Assembly: GCA_041397845.1 (NCBI GenBank)
Contig: JAWKVW010000013.1
Span: 38,226-102,225 of the forward strand
Source: JAKPQE01 sp041397845
GTDB taxonomy: Bacteria > Pseudomonadota > Alphaproteobacteria > Rhizobiales > JAKPQE01
Direction: 5' to 3'
DNA: 64,000 bases
The position numbers and the translations under genes were made by a program. The notes below the pieces were generated by a model that worked only from the letters and a program-made list of their open reading frames with translations, searched no databases and had not been told where the DNA came from. Shown here one piece after another: positions 28,847 to 37,826 of the stretch; positions within the stretch are counted from its first letter, which is position 1; each line of letters opens with the position of its first letter.

Positions 28847-29826
28847 GCCTCGCGCTTCGCGCCGCCATCGAGCACTGGCCGATCGCCGGCAGCTTCCGCA
28901 TCTCGCGCGGCGCCAAGACCGAAGCCGCCGTCGTGGTCGCCACGATCAATGACGGCGCCCACGCCGGACGCGGCGAATGCGTGCCCTACGCCCGCTATGG
29001 CGAAACCGTCGAGGGCGTTCTCGCCGCAATCGAGGCAATGGCGCCGGCCCTTGCCGCCGGCCTCTCCCGGGAAGACCTTGCCGAGGCAATGCCCGCCGGC
29101 GCGGCGCGTGCGGCGATCGACTGCGCCCTCTGGGACCTCGAGGCCAAGAGGCGCGGCCGCTCCGTCGCCGATCTCGCCGCCATCGGCACGCTTCGCCCGC
29201 TCGAGACGGCCTTCACCTTGAGCCTCGGCAGCCCAGACGAGATGGCGAAAGCTGCAGCCGCCAACGCCCGTCGACCGCTCCTCAAGATCAAGCTCGGCGG
29301 CAGCGGCGACCCGGAGCGCATCCTCGCCGTGCGCCATGCTGCGCCGCAATCAAAGCTCATAATTGACGCGAACGAAGGCTGGCAACTAGCCGATTTTCAA
29401 TATTTTATGTCGATTTGCGTTGACGCTCGTGTCGACCTCGTCGAGCAGCCTTTGCCGGCCGATGCCGACGATGCCTTGTCCTATCTGCCGCGCCCTGTCC
29501 CGGTCTGCGCCGACGAGAGCCTGCACACCCGCGCCGATCTCGAGCGCCTCGCCGGGCTCTATGATGCCGTCAACATCAAGCTCGACAAGACCGGCGGCCT
29601 CACCGAGGCGTTGGCCCTTGCTGCCGAAGCCGAGGCACGCGGCCTCACCATCATGGTCGGCTGCATGGTCGGCACTTCGCTGGCGATGGCCCCGGCCTTC
29701 ATGGTCGCCCAGCGCGCCGCCTTCGTCGATCTCGACGGGCCGCTGCTCCTCGCCCGCGACCGCGATCCCGGCTTCCGCTTCGACGGCAGCCTGATGTATC
29801 CGCCGGATCCCGAGCTCTGGGGCTGA
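28843..29826 (+). CDS. dgcA: Enolase-superfamily epimerase, DgcA-like
   Basis: 327 residues from a TTG that overlaps the TGA of the upstream gene. It shows the mandelate-racemase/dipeptide-epimerase pattern: LLKIKLGG (catalytic K-x-K, about 147), metal ligands in LIIDANEGW, VEQPLP and CADES, and the second catalytic Lys in VNIKLDKTGGL (about 247). The family epimerises Ala-Glu-type dipeptides, or N-acetylglutamate in DgcA. Coupling to a DUF1611 gene favours the latter. Peptidoglycan D-Glu reuse is the likely role. Confidence 0.82.
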   Translation: MSLALRAAIEHWPIAGSFRISRGAKTEAAVVVATINDGAHAGRGECVPYARYGETVEGVLAAIEAMAPALAAGLSREDLAEAMPAGAARAAIDCALWDLEAKRRGRSVADLAAIGTLRPLETAFTLSLGSPDEMAKAAAANARRPLLKIKLGGSGDPERILAVRHAAPQSKLIIDANEGWQLADFQYFMSICVDARVDLVEQPLPADADDALSYLPRPVPVCADESLHTRADLERLAGLYDAVNIKLDKTGGLTEALALAAEAEARGLTIMVGCMVGTSLAMAPAFMVAQRAAFVDLDGPLLLARDRDPGFRFDGSLMYPPDPELWG

Positions 29827-29828
29827 TC

Positions 29829-31004
29829 TCAGGCGTCCGCCCGCTGCCGGCGCGCAACGAACGCAACGAGCAGAAGCGCGCCGAGCGCTGCCAGCGCCAT
29901 CGCCCCGAACGCACCGGCGCCGTGGCTCCGGTAGAGCATGCCCGACGTATAGGTCGCAACAGCCATTCCGGCTCCGAGCAGCGTGAAATTGAGGCTCTGG
30001 GCGCTGCCGGAATAGCGCTCCGGCACATTGCGGGCGATGAAATGGACGATGCCGAGATGCGCCGCCCCGAAGGTCAGCCCGTGCAGGAGCTGTAGCGCCG
30101 CCGTCGCGGCAAGCGGCGGCTCGAGCGGCATCAGTGACCAGCGCACCACGGCCGCCCCGGCGCCGAGCGCCATCAGCCCGACCGGCGACACCCGCGCCAG
30201 CACCCTGCCGGAAAACGCAAAGAGCGTGATTTCGGCAATCACCCCGAGCGACCAGAGCACGCCAATAGACACGCCGGAAAAGCCGCGCGACTGCCAGTAG
30301 ATGCTGCCGAAGCCGTACATCGTGGCGTGGCTCATCTGCGTCAGCGCACTGGCCCCGAGCATGGCAAGGAAGACCGGCCGAAAGAGAATCGCCCGCGCCC
30401 CCGGCGCGGCGATGTCCGAGACGTTCGCCGTCGACACGGGGTCGGCCGACGGCACCTTCGGCAGCCAGTAGGCAACGACCGCCGCAAGCGTCACGGTGCC
30501 GAGGATCATCCAGTAGACGACCCCCGCCGGCCACAGGTCGAGCGCCGCCCCGGCCGCGAAATTGGCGACGATGAAGGTCGCCGAACCCCAGAGCCGCATC
30601 CGCCCGTAGTCGGCGCCGTAGCGCCGCACGCCGACCAGCGCCAGCGCCTCGGTCAGCGGCATGACCGAGGACCAGAAGATCGCTGTCGCCGCCACCATCA
30701 CCAGCACCGGCCAGAACCCGTCGACGAGCCCGAGGCCGAAAAAGCCGGCGAGCGCCATCCAGCAGTAGAGGACGAGCATGCCCTTGCGCTCGCGCTGCCG
30801 GTCGGCGATCGCCCCGGAAAGCGGCGTGAACAGGATCCGGACGATCAGCGGCGCGGCGAGAATCGCCCCGATCTCGCTCTCCGTCAGCCCGCGCGAGGCC
30901 AGCCAGACCGGAAAGAACGGCATGTAGACGCCAATCGACAGGAACAGCGCGCCGTAAAACGACGACAGCCGTCGGGCAAACCCTGCTGTATCGAGCGTCA
31001 CCAT
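29829..31004 (-). CDS. MFS transporter (HcaT/LacY-like MFS_1 type)
   Basis: 391 residues, about 12 helices. The start MVTLDTAGFARRLSSFYGALF and MPFFPVWLASRGLTESEIGAIL resemble the 3-phenylpropionate permease HcaT group; GADYGRMRLWGSATFIVANF and HLGIVHFIARNVPERYSGSAQ are typical later motifs. Substrate is unknown. Upstream frame codons to 31115 are A/T-rich and not protein-like, so ATG 31004 is preferred. Convergent with the DgcA gene, with stops two bases apart. Confidence 0.85.
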   Translation of the reverse strand: MVTLDTAGFARRLSSFYGALFLSIGVYMPFFPVWLASRGLTESEIGAILAAPLIVRILFTPLSGAIADRQRERKGMLVLYCWMALAGFFGLGLVDGFWPVLVMVAATAIFWSSVMPLTEALALVGVRRYGADYGRMRLWGSATFIVANFAAGAALDLWPAGVVYWMILGTVTLAAVVAYWLPKVPSADPVSTANVSDIAAPGARAILFRPVFLAMLGASALTQMSHATMYGFGSIYWQSRGFSGVSIGVLWSLGVIAEITLFAFSGRVLARVSPVGLMALGAGAAVVRWSLMPLEPPLAATAALQLLHGLTFGAAHLGIVHFIARNVPERYSGSAQSLNFTLLGAGMAVATYTSGMLYRSHGAGAFGAMALAALGALLLVAFVARRQRADA

Positions 31005-31170
31005 TGAAAATCCGGGGATGATCGGGGAGTTCGGCGAGGAAAAACGCCGAATCATGGCATTTTTCAACGGGATCATTAAGCTAATTTTGAAGGAATCAGG
31101 TCTAATAAAGCGCAATTAGTTGCGAGTGCGACCATTTTGGTATGGTCGGTAAACAACCGGACGGCTGCCG

Positions 31171-32280
31171 ATGAGTGACACGGGTTCTTCCCTCTCCCCC
31201 CTGCGCCGTGAAGACTACGAGGCGATTGAGGCTGCCGTCATGGAGACGGCGCGCGGTCGCTGGTTCCTGGCCGAATACGCGCGCCGGCACCGCGTTTCCG
31301 ACACGACGACCGTGCTCGACGCGATCGGCCGGCTCGAGAAGATCGTCAAGCGCGAACGGTCGGTTCCGGACATGGACCGCATTCGTCTCGACCTTGCCGA
31401 CATGGCCCATGCCATCGAGCGCACCAAGGACGAGATCGCCCAGATCAAGCACCATGCCGATGACAACGGCAAATTCGCCCGCGCCACGGACGAACTCGAT
31501 GCGATCGTCAACCAGACCGAACGCGCCACCTCCGAAATTCTGACCGCCGCCGAGCACATCCAGGAGCTCGCCTGGACGCTGCGCGAGGAAGGCGCCGACA
31601 GCGAATCCTGCGACAAGCTCGACACTTTCGCGACCGAGATCTACACCGCCTGCTCGTTCCAGGATCTGACCGGCCAGCGCACCCAGAAGGTGGTGCATGT
31701 CCTGAAGTATCTCGAGAACCGCATCATGGCGATGACCGAGATCTGGGGCATCGAGGACCTGCCGGAAGCAAAGGATACGAACCTGCGCCCCGGCGACACC
31801 CGCGCCGATGCGCACCTGCTCAACGGCCCGCAGCTTGAGGGTGAAGGTATCGACCAGAGCGATATCGATGCGCTCATTTCCGATGGCGACATCATCGACA
31901 TGGTGGAGTTCGACACCATCGAGACGCCGTCCGACGATATCGCCTATGACGCTGCCCCCGACGCTGCGCCAGTTGCAGCGGCGGCTGCCGACGCGGTCGA
32001 AGCCGAAATCGCCGAAAACGCCGGCATCGAGGCCGAAACCCTCGCCGAAGATGTTTTCGATGCCGCCGAAGCCGCGGCCGAGGGCGACATTGAAATGGTC
32101 GTCGCGGCTGAGGCCGTGTCCGATGACTTCGCGGCCGAAGCGGTCGCCGAGGGGCATCTCGACGCCGAGTGGACGGCCGAGGAGAGCGCCGCGAGCGCCG
32201 ATCAGGCGGCAGCGCCTGAAGCGGACGACGACCCGACCGTAGATTTCACCAGGGCCGAGAAGACCGCGATCTTCATCTGA
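31171..32280 (+). CDS. CheZ-like protein phosphatase with long acidic tail
   Basis: 369 residues. The first 200 form a long helical hairpin, with AEHIQELAWTLREEG and the CheZ active-site segment YTACSFQDLTGQRTQKVVHVLKYLE near residue 165; D-L-T-G-Q matches the D-xxx-Q pair of CheZ, where Gln supports dephosphorylation of CheY-P. From about residue 200 the tail is acidic and Ala/Glu-rich low complexity (AEAEIAENAGIEAETLAEDV). No chemotaxis genes are near. Similar orphan CheZ-like proteins occur in alphaproteobacteria; the target is unknown. Confidence 0.8.
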   Translation: MSDTGSSLSPLRREDYEAIEAAVMETARGRWFLAEYARRHRVSDTTTVLDAIGRLEKIVKRERSVPDMDRIRLDLADMAHAIERTKDEIAQIKHHADDNGKFARATDELDAIVNQTERATSEILTAAEHIQELAWTLREEGADSESCDKLDTFATEIYTACSFQDLTGQRTQKVVHVLKYLENRIMAMTEIWGIEDLPEAKDTNLRPGDTRADAHLLNGPQLEGEGIDQSDIDALISDGDIIDMVEFDTIETPSDDIAYDAAPDAAPVAAAAADAVEAEIAENAGIEAETLAEDVFDAAEAAAEGDIEMVVAAEAVSDDFAAEAVAEGHLDAEWTAEESAASADQAAAPEADDDPTVDFTRAEKTAIFI

Positions 32281-32303
32281 GCCATGGTTGCCTGAAAATG
32301 ACG

Positions 32304-32335
32304 ACGGCCGGCGAGTTCGCCGGCCGTTTCGTTTC
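32304..32335 (+). terminator. Terminator of the CheZ-like gene
   Basis: ACGGCCGGCG, loop AGTT, CGCCGGCCGT, followed by TTCGTTT, starting 23 bases after the stop. It separates the gene from the convergent TRAP protein gene. Confidence 0.75.
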
Positions 32336-32351
32336 GCCTCGTTGCAGACGA

Positions 32352-33444
32352 TCAGCCGTCGCGGGCGGCAAGCAGCGCGGCGCTGGAAATCCGCGACCAG
32401 CGGCCAAGGCGCGTGCGCGCCGCCGAGTAGGATTCCCAGACCCGCGCATTGTCGGCGCTCTTTGCCGCGAAATCCGCAAAGACTGCCTCGGACGCCTTGC
32501 GGGCAGCGCTGAGCACTTCGTCCGAAAGCGCATCAGCTCGACGCCATGCTCGTCAATGAGACGGGCAAGCGCCGCGCCGTTCTCCCATTCCGCCTCGGCA
32601 AGCGAGGTCGCGCTTTCGACCGATGTGGCCGTTGCGACGATCGCCTTGAGGTCATCCGGCAGGGCCTCGAGCGCCTTCAGCGACACCACCGCCTCGCCGG
32701 TGCCGTTCGGCTCGTGAAAGCCCGGCCAGTAGTAGAACGGCGCCACCTTGTAGAAGCCCATCGCGATGTCGCTGAACGGCCCGAGGAACTCGGTCGCATC
32801 GACGACGCCGGACTGCAGCGCCGGCAGGATTTCACCCGGCGGCAGCGACACCGGCGTTGCCCCGAGCCGGCGCAGCACCTCGCCGCCAAGGCCCGGCATC
32901 CGGATCTTCAGCCCCTTGATGTCGTCGAGCCCGTTGATCTCCTTGCGATACCAGCCGCCCATCTGGAAGCCGGTATTGCCCGCCATGAACGGCTTGACCC
33001 CGAACGGGCGATAGAGATCGTCCCAGATCTGCTGCCCGCCGCCAGCCTCTATCCAGGCCATGTGCTCGAGCGGCGTCAGGCCGAACGGCACGGCTGTGAA
33101 AAACGCCGCCGCCGGCACCTTGCCCTGCCAGAAGAACGATGCGGTGTGCGCGATTTCGGCCGTGCCCGTGGCAACGGCATCGAACACTCGAGCGCCGGCA
33201 CGAGCTCGCCGGCGGCAAACACCCGCACCTTGAGGCGCCCGCCGCTCAGCGTCTCGAGGCGCGCGGCGAGCCGCTCGGCGCTGACCCCGGGCCCCGGCAG
33301 GTTTTTCGGCCAGGACGTCACCATCCGCCATTCGATCGCGCCCGACGCGATGGCCGGCGCCGCCAGCGTCGCGGCCCCGATCCCGGCGATTGCCCCGCCA
33401 AGGACATTGCGCCGGCTCGGGCCGGACTTTTCGGCTGTCGTCAT
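32352..33444 (-). CDS. TakP-like TRAP transporter binding protein, broken by two single-base losses
   Basis: The intact product would be about 364 residues, starting MTTAEKSGPSRRNVLGG, with a twin-arginine signal (SRRNVLGGAIAGIGAATLAA). The mature part (WRMVTSWPKNLPGPGV, FDAVATGTAEIAHTASFFW, GIKIRMPGLGGEVLRRLGATPV-like region, LQSGVVDATEFLGP) matches TakP, the 2-oxoacid-binding TRAP protein. The frame breaks near 33187 (ctcgagtgttc for ctcgaGgtgttc on the coding strand) and near 32524 (tttcggac for tttCcggac); both lose one base. No membrane partners (dctQM) adjoin. It follows thiD by 5 bases in the TPP-controlled operon. Confidence 0.75.
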
Positions 33445-33449
33445 GAATC

Positions 33450-34245
33450 TCACCAGAAAGCGTGGAAATGATGGACCGGCCCGTGCCCCTTGCCGATCGA
33501 CAGCATGTCGGCGGCAGCGATCGCCCGGGCAATGTACTGCTTGGCCGCGCCGACGGCCGTCTCGAGCGACAGCCCTTTTGCCAGCCCGGCCGCGATCGCC
33601 GAAGAGAGCGTGCAGCCCGTCCCGTGCGTGTTGCGCGTCTGAAGGCGCGGTGCCGGGAACCGTTCGACGCCATCGTCGGTCACCAGCACGTCGACGCTCT
33701 CGGCGCCCTCCCCGTGCCCGCCCTTGACGAGCACGGCCTTCGGCCCGAGCGCCAGAAGACGCTTGCCCTGCTCGACCATCTCCGCCTCGCTCGCCGCCGG
33801 CGTGATGTCGAGCAGCCGCGCCGCCTCCGGCAGGTTCGGCGTCAGCACCAGCGCCCGCGGCAAGCACGTCGCGCAGCGTCGCGATCGCCTCCGGTGCAAT
33901 CAGCGGATCGCCGCTCGCCGCAATCATCACCGGGTCGAGAACCACCTTTTCCTGGCCGTGGGCGACGAGACCGGCGGCGACGGCCTCGATCACCTCCGGA
34001 CGAGACAGCATGCCGATCTTCACCGCTGACACCGAGAGGTCGGAAAACACCGCATCCATTTCGGCCCGCACGAAATCCGCCGGAATGTCGTGAATTGCCG
34101 TGACGCCGAGCGTGTTCTGCGCCGTCAGGGCGGTGATGACGCTCGCGCCATATACGCCGAGGGCCGAGAACGTCTTCAGGTCCGCCTGAATGCCGGCACC
34201 ACCGCCGGAATCGGAGCCGGCAATCGTGACTGCGATCGCCGTCAT
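33450..34245 (-). CDS. thiD: Hydroxymethylpyrimidine (phosphate) kinase, split by a frameshift near 33862
   Basis: About 264 residues when restored. N-terminus MTAIAVTIAGSDSGGGAGIQ is the ThiD substrate loop; SALGVYGASVITALTAQNT, VKIGMLSRPEVIEAV and VVLDPVMIAASGDPLI follow. After RDVL the frame shifts to LVLTPNLPEAARLLD, ending in KGGHGEGAESVDVLV and RNTHGTGCTLSSAIAAGLAKG (anion hole with catalytic Cys/Gly). An extra T in 'gtgcttgcc' (gtgctgcc expected) accounts for it. The enzyme phosphorylates HMP twice for thiamine synthesis. GGAGG lies 8 bases before the ATG although thiE continues in the same frame. Confidence 0.85.
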
Positions 34246-34923
34246 CGCACCGTCCTCCGGCCGAGCGCGAGCATCGACCGCCGCCCGCAACCGCCCGGCC
34301 GCCGCGGCAATGTCGTCGGCCATGAAAATCTCGGAAATGACCGCGACGCCATCGGCACCGGCGCCGATCACCTCGGCCGCGTTCGCCGCCGTGATGCCGG
34401 CGATCGCCCCGACCGGAAATGCCGCGTCGCGCGCCCGCACCGCCGCGACGATGCCGCCAAGGCCGGCGATGCCGACCGGCGCGTCGGGGTTCTTTTTGCT
34501 CAAAGTCTCGAAAACGCCGCCGACGCAGACATAGTCGAGAAGCTCGAGCGGCGCCGCCTCGGCATGAGCGATGGACTTCAGCGTCAGGCCGATGATCGCC
34601 TTCGGGCCGAGCAGGCGCCGGGCCGATGCCGGATCAAGGTCGTCCTGCCCGAGATGGATGCCGTCGGCACCGGCCGCAAAGGCGACATCCGCCCGGTCGT
34701 TGACGAGCAGCGGCACGCCGGTGCCGGCAATCGCCGCCTTGATCGCTCGCGTCCGCTCGACGAGATCGCGCGTCGAGCCGTGCTTGTCCCGGTATTGCAG
34801 GATGGTCGCGCCGCCCTCGACACTGGCGCGCGCCGCCGCGGCGAGGTCGGAAATGGCTGAGCGAGCGGGATCGACGAGGCCGTAGACCCTGAGGTCGACG
34901 GCGTTGCGTGTGGAACCAGTCAT
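34246..34923 (-). CDS. thiE: Thiamine-phosphate synthase, in frame with thiD without a stop
   Basis: 226 residues up to the thiD ATG. Motifs ATILQYRDKHGSTRDLVERT (diphosphate binding), PLLVNDRADVAFAAGADGIHLGQDDL and AGADGVAVISEIF are the ThiE TIM barrel that joins HMP-diphosphate and thiazole phosphate. It ends AVDARARPEDGA and runs directly into MTAIAVTIAGSD of ThiD with no stop. This is either a real ThiE-ThiD fusion or a lost stop from a nearby one-base error. The ATG overlaps the thiM stop (ATGA). Confidence 0.88.
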
Positions 34924-35681
34924 CGGACGTCAAGTCTCCTTTCGATTTCCGCCCCGTCGAGCGAATAGATCGCATCAATGAGGGCAACGGCGAAGCTGCC
35001 GGGTCCGCTGCTCGCGCCGGCCGCCACTTCCCCGGCGATTCCCATGACGGCAAGCCCCGCCGCCGTTCCGATCAGCGGATCGTCGGCAACGGCCAGAAAA
35101 GCGCACATGATCGCCGTGCCGGCGCAGCCGATTGCCGTGACCCGCGTCATCAGCGGATCGCCGTTGCCGATCTCGACCGAGCGGATGCCGTCGGTGACCC
35201 GGTCGATCCGGCCCGTGACGGCGACAACCGCATCGCTCGACCGGGCAAGATCGCCGGCCCCCTCGCCATCGGCGAGGGCCGCGAGTTCCGAGGCATTGGC
35301 CCGCAACAGCGCCGGACGCTCGCCGAGCAGATGGCGGGCATAGTCGCGCCGCACCGGCGAGGCATCGACGAACACCGGATCGAGCACCCACGGCCGCCGC
35401 CGCTCGCGCATCACCTCGATGGCGATGCCGGCTCCGGCCCGGCGTTCCTCGTCGAGCGTGCCGAGATTGACGAGCAGCGCATCGGCGCGCGCCGCAAAGT
35501 CGCCGATCTCGGCCCGGGCGATCGTCATCGCCGGCACGGCGCCGAGCGCCAGCAGCATGTTGGCCGTGAAATTCTGGGCGACGAAATTGGTGATGCAGTG
35601 CACGCGCGGATGGCGCGCCCGGACGCGATCGAGCAGTCCCGCGACATCACGGGCAGAAAGCAGGTGCGATGACCCCTGCAT
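34920..35681 (-). CDS. thiM: Hydroxyethylthiazole kinase
   Basis: 253 residues starting MQGSSHLLSARDVAGLLDRV. HPRVHCITNFVAQNFTANMLLALGAVPAM is the conserved N-terminal substrate region; VLDPVFVDASPVRR and GCAGTAIMCAFLAVADDP carry the anion hole and catalytic residues of the ribokinase fold, and RANASELAAL precedes. It phosphorylates salvaged thiazole alcohol. A GGAGGA ribosome-binding site precedes the ATG; both belong to the TPP riboswitch. It leads the thiM-thiE-thiD-TRAP operon. Confidence 0.93.
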   Translation of the reverse strand: MQGSSHLLSARDVAGLLDRVRARHPRVHCITNFVAQNFTANMLLALGAVPAMTIARAEIGDFAARADALLVNLGTLDEERRAGAGIAIEVMRERRRPWVLDPVFVDASPVRRDYARHLLGERPALLRANASELAALADGEGAGDLARSSDAVVAVTGRIDRVTDGIRSVEIGNGDPLMTRVTAIGCAGTAIMCAFLAVADDPLIGTAAGLAVMGIAGEVAAGASSGPGSFAVALIDAIYSLDGAEIERRLDVR

Positions 35682-35771
35682 CTCAGTTTCCTCCGCCGGC
35701 ATGATCCGGATCAGGTTCAGGAGTTGACGAAACCGCCTCTCAGCCCCGGCCAGCGGGACACCCCCATGAGA
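35681..35771 (-). promoter_or_regulatory. TPP (thi-box) riboswitch upstream of thiM
   Basis: On the minus strand the order TGGGGGTGTCC, GGGGCTGAGAGG, CCTGAACCTGATCCGGATCA, TGCCGGCGGAGG matches the conserved TPP aptamer (CUGAGA pyrimidine pocket and ACCUGAUCxGGxUxAUGCC diphosphate pocket). The outer stem P1 is TCTCA (35767-35771) with TGAGA (35681-35685), whose last base is the A of the thiM start codon, and the ribosome-binding site GGAGGA lies inside the aptamer. This fits direct blocking of translation by TPP, with no separate expression platform. Confidence 0.93.
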
Positions 35772-35887
35772 TTGCTGAATCTGGAGTAATCCACCCCGCA
35801 GCGATTGACAAGGGGCCTCGAATGGCCGACCCCTTGGCGACGACAAGCGGTCGCAGCCAGGCGGCCGGCAGAAATCGGAGCGCTCAG

Positions 35888-36124
35888 ATGGTGCCGTTTT
35901 TCGTTCAGATCAAATGCCAGCTCGGCCGGTCCTACGAGGTCGCCAACGCGATTGCCGACGCCGAGATCGCCTCGGAGATCTACTCGACCGCCGGCGAATT
36001 CGACCTGCTCGTGAAGTTTTACGTCGAGGACGGCACCGATATCGGCCACTTCGTCAACGAGAAGGTCCACTGCTTCGCCGGCATCGCCGACACCCGCACG
36101 ATGATCACCTTCAAGGCGTTCTGA
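35888..36124 (+). CDS. Stand-alone Lrp/AsnC ligand-binding (RAM) domain protein
   Basis: 78 residues: MVPFFVQIKCQLGRSYEVANAIADAE, STAGEFDLLVKFYVEDGTDIGHFV, TRTMITFKAF. This is the alpha-beta RAM domain of Lrp/AsnC regulators without a helix-turn-helix. Such small proteins can bind amino acids and form dimers or mix with full-length Lrp proteins. ATG 35888 is used with GGAG 8 bases upstream; an upstream ATG at 35822 would add unlike sequence. Divergent from the thi operon. Confidence 0.87.
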   Translation: MVPFFVQIKCQLGRSYEVANAIADAEIASEIYSTAGEFDLLVKFYVEDGTDIGHFVNEKVHCFAGIADTRTMITFKAF

Positions 36125-36181
36125 GGGGCAAACGCCATCCCCGCCCTGGCGCGGGACGGCGGCAGCCAGACATCCGGAAAC

Positions 36182-36211
36182 GAAAAAGGCGGCCCGTGAG
36201 CCGCCTTTTCC
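36182..36211 (-). terminator. Bidirectional terminator between the RAM gene and rpsD
   Basis: AAAAAGGCGGC, a short loop CCGTGA and GCCGCCTTTT form an A-tract/stem/T-tract. On the minus strand it ends rpsD with TTTTT; on the plus strand it can end the RAM-domain gene. Confidence 0.8.
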
Positions 36212-36232
36212 ATATTCCGAAGGAGCGATCGA

Positions 36233-36850
36233 TCAGCGCGAGTAGAACTCGACGACCAGATTCGGCTCCATCATCACCGGATACGGAACCTCGGCGAGGC
36301 CCGGAACGCGGGTGACGCTGGCCGTCATCTTGTGATGATCGACTTCCATGTAGTCCGGCACATCGCGCTCGGCGAGATGGGCGGCCTCGATGACGATGAT
36401 ATGATCGCGCATCGCTTCACGGACGGCGACGACGTCGCCCACCTTGCAGCGGAAGCTCGGGATCGTGACCCGGCGACCGTTGACGGTGATGTGGCCGTGG
36501 TTGATGAACTGGCGGGAAGCGAACACGGTCGGCACGAACTTCGCGCGATAGACGACGGCGTCGAGACGCATCTCGAGGAGACCGATGAGGTTCTCCGAGG
36601 TATCGCCCTTCATGCGCGAGGCTTCGACATAGACCTTGTGGAACTGCTTCTCGGTGATGTTGCCGTAGTAGCCCTTGAGCTTCTGCTTCGCCTTGAGCTG
36701 GGTGCCAAAGTCGGAGAGCTTGCCCTTGCGGCGCTGGCCATGCTGGCCCGGGCCGTACTCGCGGCGGTTGACGGGGCTCTTCGGACGGCCCCAGACATTC
36801 TCGCCCATACGGCGATCGAGCTTGTACTTCGCGGAATGGCGCTTCGACAT
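36233..36850 (-). CDS. rpsD: 30S ribosomal protein S4
   Basis: 205 residues starting MSKRHSAKYKLDRRMGENVWG, the usual zinc-free alphaproteobacterial S4. The S4 RNA-binding domain is around 95-160 (MRLDAVVYRAKFVPTVFASRQFINHGHITVNG). It is a primary 16S rRNA binder that starts assembly of the small-subunit body. It stands alone outside the alpha operon, as is normal in Hyphomicrobiales. Confidence 0.97.
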   Translation of the reverse strand: MSKRHSAKYKLDRRMGENVWGRPKSPVNRREYGPGQHGQRRKGKLSDFGTQLKAKQKLKGYYGNITEKQFHKVYVEASRMKGDTSENLIGLLEMRLDAVVYRAKFVPTVFASRQFINHGHITVNGRRVTIPSFRCKVGDVVAVREAMRDHIIVIEAAHLAERDVPDYMEVDHHKMTASVTRVPGLAEVPYPVMMEPNLVVEFYSR

Positions 36851-36986
36851 CGCGATCCTCTCTTTCGATCAAAGGAAACGCGCCCTCCTCTGCCCGTCTC
36901 CGGGCCGACAGATCCCGCCATGAATGGCGACATCCCGGGTGCGCAAACAAACACGCGGGCCATCCGACCCGCGCGTTGCCGGTTGT

Positions 36987-37826
36987 CTAGTCGTTTGCCG
37001 CCGGAATGTCAAACGCGCCCGGTGCATCAGGTGCGGCGGTGGCAAGCCCGAAACCGCCAAGGATCGCCGCAAGCGCTTCTGGCAGCGCCTTGCCGGACGT
37101 GAACACCGCCCGATCGGTCGTATTCGCGCCCGCCCGCCCCGTCCACCGGCACCTTGCCGGCAAGCACCTGCACCGCGCGGCGGGCGATCGCCGGTGCCGG
37201 ATCGATGAACGTCACCGGCCAGGGCGCCAGCCGCTCCATTTCCGCCAGGAGGAACGGATAGTGCGTGCAGGCAAGCGCCACCGTGTCGGTGCGCCGCCCG
37301 TCCTTCTCGATGAAACAGGGCGAAATCTCGTCCGCGATGACCGCCTCGTCGACCGCCTCGCCGGCCAGCTTAGCCTCGGCGATCGCCGCCAGCCGCGCCG
37401 AGCCGACGAGCGTGAAGGCGCAGTCGCCGCCATGTGTCTCGATGAGTGCATGCGTGTAGTCGCGTTTCACCGTGCCCGGCGTCGCCAGCACGCTCGCCAG
37501 CCGCGACCGGCTCTGCTCCGCCGCCGGCTTCACCGCCGGCACCGTGCCGACGAACGGCACCGTGAACCGTTGCCGGAGCGGCGGCAGGACCAGCGTCGAG
37601 GCCGTGTTGCAGGCAATGACGACGATATCCGGACGATAGAGCGCGATGAGACGCTCCATCAGCCGGACGACGTGCTCGACGAGGGCCCATTCTCCCAGGC
37701 GCCATAAGGAAAGGCGGCATCGTCGGCGACGTAGACGAACGAGGCCGCGCCAAGCGCCGCGCGCAGCGGCCCGAACACCGACAGGCCCCCGATCCCGGAA
37801 TCGAAAACGAGGACCCGAGGCCTCAT
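36987..37826 (-). CDS. murI: Glutamate racemase, two single-base frameshifts
   Basis: Restored length about 279 residues. The N-terminus MRPRVLVFDSGIGGLSVFG holds the first catalytic region (DSGIGG); the body has DIVVIACNTASTLVLP with the first catalytic Cys and DTVALACTHYPFLLAEM with the second. The frame breaks near 37687 (GGGG reduced to GGG; WENGALVEHVVRLMERL expected) and near 37110 (GGG for GG; then AVFTSGKALPEALAAI), ending at a TAG at 36987. It makes D-glutamate for peptidoglycan. Damage in an essential gene points to sequence error. Confidence 0.82.
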
